5,551 nucleotides of DNA from Magnetococcales bacterium (GTDB lineage: Bacteria > Pseudomonadota > Magnetococcia > Magnetococcales > JADGCH01), in contig JADGCM010000113.1 of assembly GCA_015228995.1 (NCBI GenBank), positions 1 through 5,551 on the forward strand, written 5' to 3'. The notes below the pieces were generated by a model. It had not been told where the DNA came from. It did not search any database and was given only the letters and a program-made list of their open reading frames with translations. How positions within the stretch are numbered: the first letter of the stretch is position 1; every line of letters starts with the position of its first letter. Of this stretch, positions 1 to 5,551 are shown piece by piece. A program made the translations under genes and the position numbers.

Positions 1-13
1 ACATTGATCCCCC

Positions 14-712
14 TTATCTGCTGCGATCCTGCTGCGAAGCCACCGCCTGACGCAGCTCAGACTCGGCCGCAGCCGCGCCATCTCTGGTATAACGCGTCAG
101 CAGCCCATTATCCAACAACCGCTGCCAAAATTGCGCCCGTTGCGATACAGCGGCGTAGTGGCCGCCATGATCGACCACCCATTGACGCCACGAGGCCAGC
201 CAAACGGCGAAAGAACCCAGCGTTACTGGCAATAACTCCTCCAGCCAACGCCGCAAATAACCAGCCAGTGCCGGGCTATGGCCGCCTGTCGTTAATGCCA
301 GTTGTACCGGCAATCGCTCGACGCATGCGGGCCAAATCGCACTGCAATAGCGCTTTTTATCGACCGCATTAAAGAAAACCTGCCGTTGCCCTGCCTGCTC
401 GGACAGCCACTCATTGGTAGCGACCACGGACGAAAAACTGACCACCAACCAGACATCACGCCAATGTTGTGGCTGCACCGGCGACGGATGCCACTCCAAT
501 TGCTCACCCCAATCGTCGGTCAATGTCTGTTTTAGCTGTGGGGACTCCCCTCCCACCCAGCGTAGCCTGGCCCCCGCGCGCAACAACGCCGCCGCCTTAC
601 GCGACACCTCTACCGAAGGCCCTTGCTCGGCATCAACGAGCAGGCATGTCCGTCCCCGCAGGTCAATAAAAATAGGCAACAGCGGTGTCGAACCGATCCG
701 GATATCGTCCAT
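14..712 (-). CDS. Precorrin-2 dehydrogenase / sirohydrochlorin ferrochelatase-like protein with degenerate NAD site
   Basis: This 232-residue protein resembles the SirC/Met8p/CysG N-terminal family, which oxidises precorrin-2 with NAD+ to sirohydrochlorin and, in some members, inserts iron to make siroheme in the cytoplasm. What is seen: the family opening L-P-I-F-I-D-L-R-G-R (12-21), the S-R-K-A helix and A-G-A (37-48), N-A-V-D (115-118, whose Asp matches the catalytic Asp of CysG and Met8p), the T-T-G-G-H-S-P-A-L-A motif (141-150), and a C-terminal helical part with F-W-Q-R-L (195-199). Length is normal for the single-function form, and no CobA methyltransferase domain follows. Oddly, the V-G-G-G-E-V nucleotide loop is replaced by a longer stretch without the glycine triplet (27-36), and the A-A-T-D-D motif reads S-F-S-S-V (92-96). 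NAD+ use is therefore doubtful; a chelatase-only or other role is possible. The ATG is preceded by GGGAA only three bases away, a weak ribosome site. It diverges from the DUF2249 gene. Confidence 0.85.
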   Translation of the reverse strand: MDDIRIGSTPLLPIFIDLRGRTCLLVDAEQGPSVEVSRKAAALLRAGARLRWVGGESPQLKQTLTDDWGEQLEWHPSPVQPQHWRDVWLVVSFSSVVATNEWLSEQAGQRQVFFNAVDKKRYCSAIWPACVERLPVQLALTTGGHSPALAGYLRRWLEELLPVTLGSFAVWLASWRQWVVDHGGHYAAVSQRAQFWQRLLDNGLLTRYTRDGAAAAESELRQAVASQQDRSR

Positions 713-740
713 ATTCCCGTTGTGACGTCAGTAAAAATGG

Positions 741-769
741 TTCATAATACTCAATCGCTGCCGTATTAT
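741..769 (+). promoter_or_regulatory. Putative sigma-70 promoter for the DUF2249 cassette
   Basis: A -35-like TTCATA (741-746, 4 of 6 to consensus) lies 17 bases before a -10-like TATTAT (764-769, 5 of 6). Transcription would start near 776, giving a leader of about 36 bases before the TTG start at 812. Spacing and position in the divergent gap support the call; it is inferred from sequence only. Confidence 0.45.
744..769. repeat. Inverted repeat ATAATAC-N12-GTATTAT in the divergent promoter region
   Basis: The arms 744-750 and 763-769 are perfect 7-base reverse complements with a 12-base spacer. The right arm covers the proposed forward -10 box, and the left arm reads TATTAT on the minus strand, so it could be the -10 of a leftward promoter for the SirC-like gene. 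It could equally be an operator, or just two AT-rich -10 boxes facing each other. No good minus-strand -35 was found. Confidence 0.35.
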
Positions 770-800
770 ACCAGCATGAGCGTGCGGTATCAATGAAATG

Positions 801-807
801 AAGGGGG
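801..807 (+). promoter_or_regulatory. Ribosome binding site that decides a TTG start
   Basis: AAGGGGG sits four bases before TTG at 812. The two nearby ATGs (793 and 798) are in other reading frames, so the purine-rich site and the conserved L-D-V-R opening of the DUF2249 domain point to the TTG as the true start. Confidence 0.65.
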
Positions 808-811
808 TCTC

Positions 812-1048
812 TTGTCCAATCTGTTCCTAGATGTGCGTGCGCTTCCCGCCCCAGAGCCGCTGCAACAGATTTTGGTCGCTTGTGGTCGGTTGCAGACGGA
901 GGTCGATACCCTAACGGTTTACCATCGTTGCCAACCGTGCCTGCTTTCTGACCATTTGCGGCAGCGGGGGCTGGTGATGACCATACAACAGGCCAACGAT
1001 GAATTATTCATTCTGACCATTCGTCATGATAAAAGGAGCTGCCTGTGA
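812..1048 (+). CDS. DUF2249 domain protein (TusA-like fold) with a CxxC
   Basis: This small 78-residue protein matches the DUF2249 pattern: L-D-V-R-x-L-x-x-P-E-P-L (6-17), a central strand ending in Y-H-R (37-39), a helix with L-x-x-R-G (49-53), and a final strand F-I-L-T-I (66-70). Family members are usually short cytoplasmic proteins related in fold to TusA sulfur carriers and often sit near redox or nitrogen-oxide genes; their biochemistry is not settled. Where relatives commonly read H-R-x-P-x-P-L, this protein has H-R-C-Q-P-C-L, creating a C-x-x-C (C40, C43). There is another Cys at 24 and one at 77. Its TGA stop overlaps the next gene's GTG start (GTGA), so the two are translationally coupled and likely work together. 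Sulfur or thiol redox chemistry is an inference. Confidence 0.75.
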   Translation: MSNLFLDVRALPAPEPLQQILVACGRLQTEVDTLTVYHRCQPCLLSDHLRQRGLVMTIQQANDELFILTIRHDKRSCL

Positions 1049-1551
1049 CCAAAGATGAGATTGTTGCGCAAGTCGGGGCGTTAGCACGTACCTATTACGA
1101 TGATGCCAAGTATTCATGCGCCGAGGCAATGTTGCGTGCGGTAACCGAAGTGATGGCTCCCCATCGCTTTGATCCCGTTACCATTACCCGTATCGCGACA
1201 CCATTCAATGGTGGTTTTTCCGAGCTACAGCAAACTTGTGGTGCCCTCACGGCTGGTTTAATGGCTATTGGTGTTGTCGCCGGCCGCGACCAACCGGGGG
1301 ATGAAGATGCCAAGGAGGAGGCCTATACCTTGGCACAGATCTACTACCAACGCTTCATGGAACGTGTCGGTACCAGTTCCTGCAAAGAGTTGTTGGAGCG
1401 CTGGCGCGATCAAGGAGAAAGTAAAATTCATTGCAAGCGTCATACGCAGCAGATGGGCGAGTTGTTGGCCAGTACCATTTTACAGGTTGGTTTCCACGAT
1501 ATGACCGTTGACAAAGAAGTTACAGTGGATGTTGTCCCGCAGGGAGATTGA
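1045..1551 (+). CDS. C_GCAxxG_C_C-family putative redox-active protein
   Basis: The 168-residue protein fits the C_GCAxxG_C_C family: Y-S-C-A-E-A-M-L (23-30), an N-G-G-F-S segment (55-59), T-C-G-A-L-T-A-G-L-M (64-73), then C113 and C130. All four family cysteines (C25, C65, C113, C130) are present. Members are thought to be redox-active or metal-binding, but no reaction is established. No signal peptide or membrane segment is apparent, so it is probably cytoplasmic. The GTG start is supported by AAGGAG at 1033-1038, six bases upstream, and overlaps the stop of the DUF2249 gene by four bases. The last 25 or so residues contain a run V-D-K-E-V-T-V-D-V-V with no clear motif. The family call is firm; the function is unknown. 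Confidence 0.8.
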   Translation: MTKDEIVAQVGALARTYYDDAKYSCAEAMLRAVTEVMAPHRFDPVTITRIATPFNGGFSELQQTCGALTAGLMAIGVVAGRDQPGDEDAKEEAYTLAQIYYQRFMERVGTSSCKELLERWRDQGESKIHCKRHTQQMGELLASTILQVGFHDMTVDKEVTVDVVPQGD

Positions 1552-1560
1552 TGGTATAAA
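1532..1560 (+). promoter_or_regulatory. Putative promoter for cheV
   Basis: A -35-like TTGTCC (1532-1537, 4 of 6) and a -10-like TATAAA (1555-1560, 5 of 6) are 17 bases apart, overlapping the 3' end of the preceding gene. Start would be near 1567, about 45 bases before the cheV ATG. It would let cheV be expressed apart from the upstream redox cassette. Confidence 0.4.
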
Positions 1561-1611
1561 CCGGAATGGCTGGAAACTGTGTTATGTGAGAGACGGTAAA
1601 AGGGGTTCGGT

Positions 1612-2568
1612 ATGGCTACCAACTTTATGGATGAAATCGATCAAAGAGCTAATCTGGCTTTTACTAACCAGATGGAGATGTTGACGTTTTATCTTACCGA
1701 TCAACAGCAATATGGTATTAATGTCTTCAAGATCATTGAGGTTATTGAAACCCCCAAGACCGTTACGCGGGTGCCGCAGTCCCATCCGGCTATCATTGGT
1801 GCTATTAATTTTCGTGATAAATTAGTTACAGTTATTGATCTTGGCCTGGGGCTAGGACTTGATCCGGTCAACTATCAGGGCGGTTTAAGTTACGTTATCA
1901 TCTGCGAGTATAGTAACACCATCCAGGGCTTTCTCATCAGCCGACCCAATAAACTGGTCAATAAGAGCTGGGCAGATATCAAGAGTCCTGGCTCTAGCAT
2001 CCAGAGTAGCGGCTATTTGACGGCACTGACCTACGACGACGATGACAAGGCCACTCAGATTCTGGATGTCGAGAAAATTCTAGGCGAAATTATTGGTTTT
2101 GAGGTAGAAGTCAAGTCAACTTTGTTGGAAGAGGGGCGCAGCGCCTCCATTGCCGATTACACGGTGTTGGCCGTCGATGACTCCAAAGCGGCCCGCTTGT
2201 TGTTAGCACGGACGCTGGGTAAATTGGGGGTGGGCCATGTCATTTACGAGAATGCCGACCAAGCCTTTAATGCCCTGCAAGAATCCATTGCCCCTGGGTC
2301 AACCCAAAAGTTCTGCCTGATCATCTCCGACATTGAAATGCCCGGTATGGATGGTTTCACCTTTACCCGCAAGGTCAAGGCCATTCCGCAGCTGGCCTCC
2401 ATCCCCTTAGTGCTGCACAGCTCTATGAGCAACCAGGCCAACACCGTTAAGGCCCAGCAGGTTGGGGCCGATAATTTTGTCGCCAAATTCCAACCGGACG
2501 CCATCGCCCGCGTCGTGCTTGATCAGATACAGTTGTTACGCCAATCCGGCCGCTGTGACGCAGCGTAG
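1612..2568 (+). CDS. cheV: Chemotaxis coupling protein CheV (CheW-receiver fusion)
   Basis: CheV links chemoreceptors to the CheA kinase through a CheW domain and is tuned by phosphorylation of its receiver domain. The 318 residues show a CheW domain at about 20-160 with the CheV-typical Y-G-I-N-V-F-K (34-40), E-V-I-E-T-P (43-48), P-Q-S-H-P-A-I-I-G-A-I-N (55-66) and V-I-D-L (74-77). A linker then leads to a receiver domain at about 183-310: the acidic pair D189-D190, phospho-acceptor D240 in I-S-D-I-E-M-P-G-M-D-G-F, the Ser pair 270-271 at the switch position, and K292. All receiver key residues are intact, so it should be phosphorylatable by CheA. Length is normal. AAAAGGGG at 1598-1605 supports the ATG. 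No other chemotaxis gene is in view, so this is an orphan locus for cheV, as is common. It runs tail to tail into spoT/rel with 13 bases between stops. Confidence 0.95.
   Translation: MATNFMDEIDQRANLAFTNQMEMLTFYLTDQQQYGINVFKIIEVIETPKTVTRVPQSHPAIIGAINFRDKLVTVIDLGLGLGLDPVNYQGGLSYVIICEYSNTIQGFLISRPNKLVNKSWADIKSPGSSIQSSGYLTALTYDDDDKATQILDVEKILGEIIGFEVEVKSTLLEEGRSASIADYTVLAVDDSKAARLLLARTLGKLGVGHVIYENADQAFNALQESIAPGSTQKFCLIISDIEMPGMDGFTFTRKVKAIPQLASIPLVLHSSMSNQANTVKAQQVGADNFVAKFQPDAIARVVLDQIQLLRQSGRCDAA
2551..2565. other. Small GC-rich hairpin at the cheV/spoT convergence
   Basis: CGCTG (2551-2555) and CAGCG (2561-2565) can form a 5-base stem with a 5-base loop, just before the cheV stop; CCGG palindromes lie further out at 2546-2549 and 2572-2575. 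No T-run follows on either strand, so a classical intrinsic terminator is not supported. It may slow polymerase where the converging transcripts meet, or mean nothing. Confidence 0.2.
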
Positions 2569-2581
2569 TGACCGGCCTCAT

Positions 2582-4765
2582 CTAACCACAGACGCGTTCG
2601 ACCCCGACTATGACGGGCAGCCCCTGGATAACGCGCATTACCGATTCGAGATGATCACGGTCCTGTACCTCTATTTCCAACATCAGCAGGCAAGGTTCAC
2701 GTTGGCGGTCACGCAGATGGGTGGCGAGAATGGAGGCCTTGGCTTCGGAGACGGCTTGGCTGACCTGTACCAACACCCCCCTTTGATTACGTACCATCAG
2801 CCGTAAGCGGGCGACGTGGCTGTTTTTCCAGCCAACTGGCCAGCCAACGCCTCTCAGCCAGCGTTCTGGCTGCGTCGCTAACGATGCCAAGTTGGGGCAG
2901 CTCTCAATGTGAATGGTGATCCACTTACCCGTGGTAATAATGCCCACAATCGGATCTCCTGGCACAGGACTACAACAGCGGGCAGCATGGACAGCCATAT
3001 TGGGGAGGAGGCCGACCAATGCGGCGGCCTCTTCTTTGACGGCTCGGCGCTCCGTCTTCTCGGCAGCTGTTGGGGCCTTTCCCTTCAGGGCTGATTTCTG
3101 TTCGGCTCGTGCCAATAGCTCGGGAAACATACGGTGCAACACCGACAAGGGCGATAGACGGCCAATACCGACCTGAAACAGCAGATCCTCCACCGTGGTA
3201 ATCTGCAACGACGCGGCTGCCTGTTGTAGTACCTTGTCGTTCAGCAATATGCCTTGACCGCTTTTGCGTATCTCGCGTTCTAGTATCTCTCGCCCCATGG
3301 TGACCGACAGATCTCGTTGTTTGACTTTTAGCCAACGCGTGATCCAATAACGGGCCTTACCAGTGACGACAAACTCCAACCAGTTGGTGGTGGGTGTGTG
3401 ATTTTTACTGGTCAGAATTTCAACGGTATCACCCGTATTTAACCGGGTGCGTAGCGGCACCATGCGACCATTGATTTTGCATCCGTGGCAGCGATTGCCC
3501 ACCTCGGAATGGACAGCGTAGGCAAAATCAATTGGGGTCGCGGATCGTGGCAAGGTAATAATCTCTCCCGCTGGGGTAAAGAGATAAATTTCCTCTGGAA
3601 ATAGATCCAGCTTGATATTTTCCAGAAATTGACCCGGATCATCGACCTGTTGGTGAATGGATAGCATCTGTTGCAGCCAAGCATAACCATCAGCAGATTC
3701 AATTTTGTGCTGCTCTAGGCCACCCGTCTTGGTCTTGTAGGACCAGTGCGCGGCGACTCCGCTTTCGGCAACTTCGTGCATTTTATCGGTGCGGATCTGT
3801 ATCTCAATGCGATTATCATACGGTCCGAAAACGACCGTATGGAGTGATTGATAACCGTTGCTTTTGGGGAGGGCGATATAATCCTTGAAACGGCCCGGCA
3901 GCGGCCGAAATTCGCTATGTAATAGGCCTAAGACACGATAACAGTCCGGCTTTTTTTTGACAATAACACGATAGGCAACCAGATCGTACAAATCATCAAT
4001 CGTGACCCCTTTGCGCTGCAATTTGGTCCAAATCGAGTAGAGGTGTTTTTGGCGTCCGTAGACCTCACCTGTCAAACCATGTTTATGCAGCTTTTTTCGC
4101 AAGATCGCCGTGACCTTGCGGACCACTACTGCTCCCCCCTGGTATTGTTCGGCTACCTTGTCACGGAGATCACGATATTCTTCTGGCCAGCGTAACTGGA
4201 AGCCAACATCCTCTAACTCGTTTTTGATCCAGTAGATGCCCAACCGGTGGGCGATCGGGGCGTAAATATCCAATATGGATGTAGCAATACGGTCGCAATG
4301 GGAGGGCAATTGGGGCAGAGCCGCGGCCGTACGGGCCTGATGGAGTGAAACGGCCAACCGTACCAGCAAGACACGGATATCCCCCGCCACCGCCAGTACC
4401 ATACGACGAATATCCTCAGCCTGAATATCCGACTTGGCCCGCGACATGACCGAGGCAACCCGACGTACCCCCTCAATAATACCAGCCACCTCGGGACTAG
4501 CCTGCTCGCGCACCTGTTGGAGGTCGATCAGCCCCTGTTGTACCCCGTCAATCAACAACCCAGCGGCGATAGATTCAGCGTCCAGGCGCAGCCGCAGCAC
4601 TGTTGCCGCCACCGCTAACGGCGAACAGGACAGTTCTACCGTCGCCGCCTCTTTACGACGGCGTGGCAATTGCCGCACAAAATCGTAGACGCGATTCAAC
4701 CAAGCTGGATCGACATCAGGGTCGTAGGTAAGCAGGCTGCTGACCAGCTGCGACCATTGCTGCAT
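2582..4765 (-). CDS. RelA/SpoT-family (p)ppGpp synthetase with a degenerate HD hydrolase domain
   Basis: This 727-residue cytoplasmic alarmone enzyme transfers pyrophosphate from ATP to GDP/GTP. The order is the full long-RSH layout: pseudo-HD (about 20-180), synthetase (about 215-345), TGS (about 388-452), helical, zinc-finger and ACT (about 652-722). The synthetase is intact: G-R-Q-K-H (237-241), D261, R-F-K-D (292-295, the RxKD of bifunctional Rel/SpoT, not the ExDD of RelA), N-G-Y-Q-S-L-H-T (303-310), and E321 in I-E-I-Q-I-R-T. The zinc site is C597, C598, H619, C623. In the HD domain the residues equal to Rel_Seq H53, H77 and D144 are S48, I72 and V139, and the E-D after HD is Q76-Q77; only D73 remains. 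Hydrolysis should be lost. It is third in gmk-rpoZ-spoT order, five bases after rpoZ with no clear ribosome site, so it is probably coupled to rpoZ translation. No symbol is given because locus (spoT) and activity (RelA-like) disagree. Confidence 0.93.
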   Translation of the reverse strand: MQQWSQLVSSLLTYDPDVDPAWLNRVYDFVRQLPRRRKEAATVELSCSPLAVAATVLRLRLDAESIAAGLLIDGVQQGLIDLQQVREQASPEVAGIIEGVRRVASVMSRAKSDIQAEDIRRMVLAVAGDIRVLLVRLAVSLHQARTAAALPQLPSHCDRIATSILDIYAPIAHRLGIYWIKNELEDVGFQLRWPEEYRDLRDKVAEQYQGGAVVVRKVTAILRKKLHKHGLTGEVYGRQKHLYSIWTKLQRKGVTIDDLYDLVAYRVIVKKKPDCYRVLGLLHSEFRPLPGRFKDYIALPKSNGYQSLHTVVFGPYDNRIEIQIRTDKMHEVAESGVAAHWSYKTKTGGLEQHKIESADGYAWLQQMLSIHQQVDDPGQFLENIKLDLFPEEIYLFTPAGEIITLPRSATPIDFAYAVHSEVGNRCHGCKINGRMVPLRTRLNTGDTVEILTSKNHTPTTNWLEFVVTGKARYWITRWLKVKQRDLSVTMGREILEREIRKSGQGILLNDKVLQQAAASLQITTVEDLLFQVGIGRLSPLSVLHRMFPELLARAEQKSALKGKAPTAAEKTERRAVKEEAAALVGLLPNMAVHAARCCSPVPGDPIVGIITTGKWITIHIESCPNLASLATQPERWLRGVGWPVGWKNSHVARLRLMVRNQRGVLVQVSQAVSEAKASILATHLRDRQREPCLLMLEIEVQDRDHLESVMRVIQGLPVIVGVERVCG

Positions 4766-4770
4766 ACAGC

Positions 4771-5241
4771 TTAGACAGGATCCAGAAAAGTGGGATCTAA
4801 GTCGCCAAAGTCTTCCAATAGGTCACTGTCGTTTGGAAGGGAGCCGTTGAACAGATCGGAGTCATCTATATCCAGCAATTTCTCCTCATCCTCCTCCTCA
4901 AACGGATCGTCCTGCTCTAAGTCATTGGCTGGCATACGATTAGAAAGCTCTTCTGCAATAAATTGCGCTCCTTCATCAATGCCTGGCAGCTGGGCCTCGT
5001 GTTCTCTCTCTTCTATGGCAATGATGGGGCGTAACTCAGCTACTTGTTGGTAGAGTTCTTCTACCGAGATGGTCTTTTCCGCAATTTCGCGCAGGGCCAC
5101 CACAGTGGGTTTGTCTCGTTCTAACGGAACGGTCTCTTTTTCACCTTGTGACAACTGACGCGTGCGTCGCGCTGCCAAGACTACGAGTTCAAATCGATTG
5201 GGAACGACGTCAATACAATCATCTACGGTAACCCGTGCCAT
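4771..5241 (-). CDS. rpoZ: RNA polymerase omega subunit with acidic C-terminal extension
   Basis: Omega helps assemble RNA polymerase by chaperoning the beta-prime subunit, and in E. coli its first residues form part of a (p)ppGpp binding site. The conserved core is clear: M-A-R-V-T-V-D-D-C-I (1-10), V-P-N-R-F-E-L-V-V-L-A-A-R-R (13-26), then K-P-T-V-V-A-L-R-E-I-A (44-54). The P-N-R-F-E-L form is that of alphaproteobacteria. At 156 residues it is longer than usual (roughly 80-135). Residues 105-156 hold about 21 Asp/Glu and one Lys, including E-E-E-D-E-E (115-120), and look disordered. GGGGTGAG ahead of the ATG is a usable ribosome site. It lies 25 bases after gmk and 5 bases before the RelA/SpoT gene. 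Placing omega beside the alarmone enzyme fits their shared role in the stringent response. Confidence 0.95.
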   Translation of the reverse strand: MARVTVDDCIDVVPNRFELVVLAARRTRQLSQGEKETVPLERDKPTVVALREIAEKTISVEELYQQVAELRPIIAIEEREHEAQLPGIDEGAQFIAEELSNRMPANDLEQDDPFEEEDEEKLLDIDDSDLFNGSLPNDSDLLEDFGDLDPTFLDPV

Positions 5242-5266
5242 CTCTCACCCCGCGTTTTACATCTCA

Positions 5267-5551
5267 TTATTTTTTTACGAACTGGTTAATTTTATCTCTC
5301 ATGCGCTGGGTACGGAGCCGTTCGGCGCGTACAATCGTTACCAGTTCCTGTTGCGCATGTTCCAATTGATCGTTGATGATCACATAATCATATTCACTCC
5401 AGTGTGACATTTCCGCTTCGGCTTGGGTCATGCGCTGCTCAATAACCGCTAGAGGGTCACGCCCGCGTTGTAACAAACGCTGGCGTAACACCTGAGAGGA
5501 GGGTGGTAAAATCATCACTGACACGACGTTATCGGTGGGTAATTGCGCTCT
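5267..5551 (-). CDS. gmk: Guanylate kinase, C-terminal part (cut by the window edge)
   Basis: Guanylate kinase phosphorylates GMP to GDP with ATP, feeding GTP synthesis and hence the substrate of the alarmone enzyme encoded downstream. The 94 residues in view match the last half of Gmk: R-A-Q at the edge, then I-L-P-P-S (strand and loop), L-L-Q-R-G-R-D, I-E-Q-R-M, the signature E-Y-D-Y-V-I-I-N-D, and V-R-A-E-R-L-R-T near the end. The frame is open to base 5551, so the gene continues beyond the window, where the P-loop and GMP-binding region must lie. An in-frame GTG at 5524 is not a start, because conserved Gmk sequence continues upstream of it. It is first in view of a minus-strand gmk-rpoZ-spoT operon, with 25 bases to rpoZ. 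Confidence 0.93.
   Translation of the reverse strand, partial: RAQLPTDNVVSVMILPPSSQVLRQRLLQRGRDPLAVIEQRMTQAEAEMSHWSEYDYVIINDQLEHAQQELVTIVRAERLRTQRMRDKINQFVKK

Noticed and set aside
4..372. Plus-strand open frame of 122 residues opposite the SirC-like gene
   Set aside because: Antisense shadow of a gene with recognisable family motifs; Pro/Ala/Arg-rich with no ribosome site in view.
721..736. TGTGA resembling a CRP half-site upstream of the SirC-like gene
   Set aside because: The matching second half TCACA is absent at the required six-base spacing.
1508..1513. Perfect TTGACA -35 hexamer near the end of the C_GCAxxG_C_C gene
   Set aside because: No -10-like hexamer lies 16-18 bases downstream; the TTGTCC/TATAAA pair further on is a better fit.
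2034..2050. Four Asp followed by Lys in CheV (142-146), like a protease recognition site
   Set aside because: It is simply an acidic loop at the end of the CheW domain; no functional link is likely.
2970..3347. Long open frame on the minus strand within spoT/rel
   Set aside because: It is an out-of-frame shadow of a gene with clear domain homology, and its translation is low-complexity Arg/Gly-rich.
5270..5276. T7 run between gmk and rpoZ as a possible terminator
   Set aside because: On the coding strand it is an A-run encoding the last Val-Lys-Lys and leading into the gmk stop, with no stem before it; it would not terminate the operon.

Overview
The window looks like an ordinary chromosomal segment of a motile proteobacterium with middling GC. 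The omega subunit begins with the alphaproteobacterial form of that protein (V-P-N-R-F-E-L-V after M-A-R-V-T-V-D-D-C). The gmk-rpoZ-spoT order is known from gammaproteobacteria, and a CheV is also present. An alphaproteobacterium-like or Magnetococcia-like lineage is my best guess, but it is an inference. No mobile element, rRNA, tRNA, CRISPR array or clear sign of recent transfer was seen.

Layout. Positions 14-712 (minus) encode a precorrin-2 dehydrogenase/sirohydrochlorin ferrochelatase-type protein (siroheme pathway) whose nucleotide-binding motifs are badly degraded. A divergent regulatory gap of about 100 bp (713-811) holds a plausible sigma-70 promoter overlapping an inverted repeat. 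Positions 812-1551 (plus) carry a two-gene, translationally coupled cassette: a DUF2249 (TusA-like) protein with a CxxC, and a C_GCAxxG_C_C-family four-cysteine putative redox protein. Positions 1612-2568 (plus) encode the chemotaxis coupling protein CheV (CheW plus receiver domain), probably from its own promoter. It converges tail to tail on the minus-strand operon gmk (partial at the right edge), rpoZ, spoT/rel (5551 down to 2582).

The gmk-rpoZ-spoT operon links GMP kinase, the omega subunit of RNA polymerase (part of a (p)ppGpp binding site in E. coli) and the (p)ppGpp synthetase. The most notable point is that the RelA/SpoT protein, although at the classic spoT position and carrying the RxKD synthetase signature of bifunctional Rel/SpoT enzymes, has lost nearly all metal-binding and catalytic residues of the HD hydrolase domain. 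It therefore looks like a synthetase-only enzyme. Other points worth a second look are the long acidic tail on omega, the cofactor-site loss in the SirC-like protein, and the CxxC/four-cysteine gene pair. Every part of the window is accounted for; there is no gene-free stretch longer than about 100 bases.
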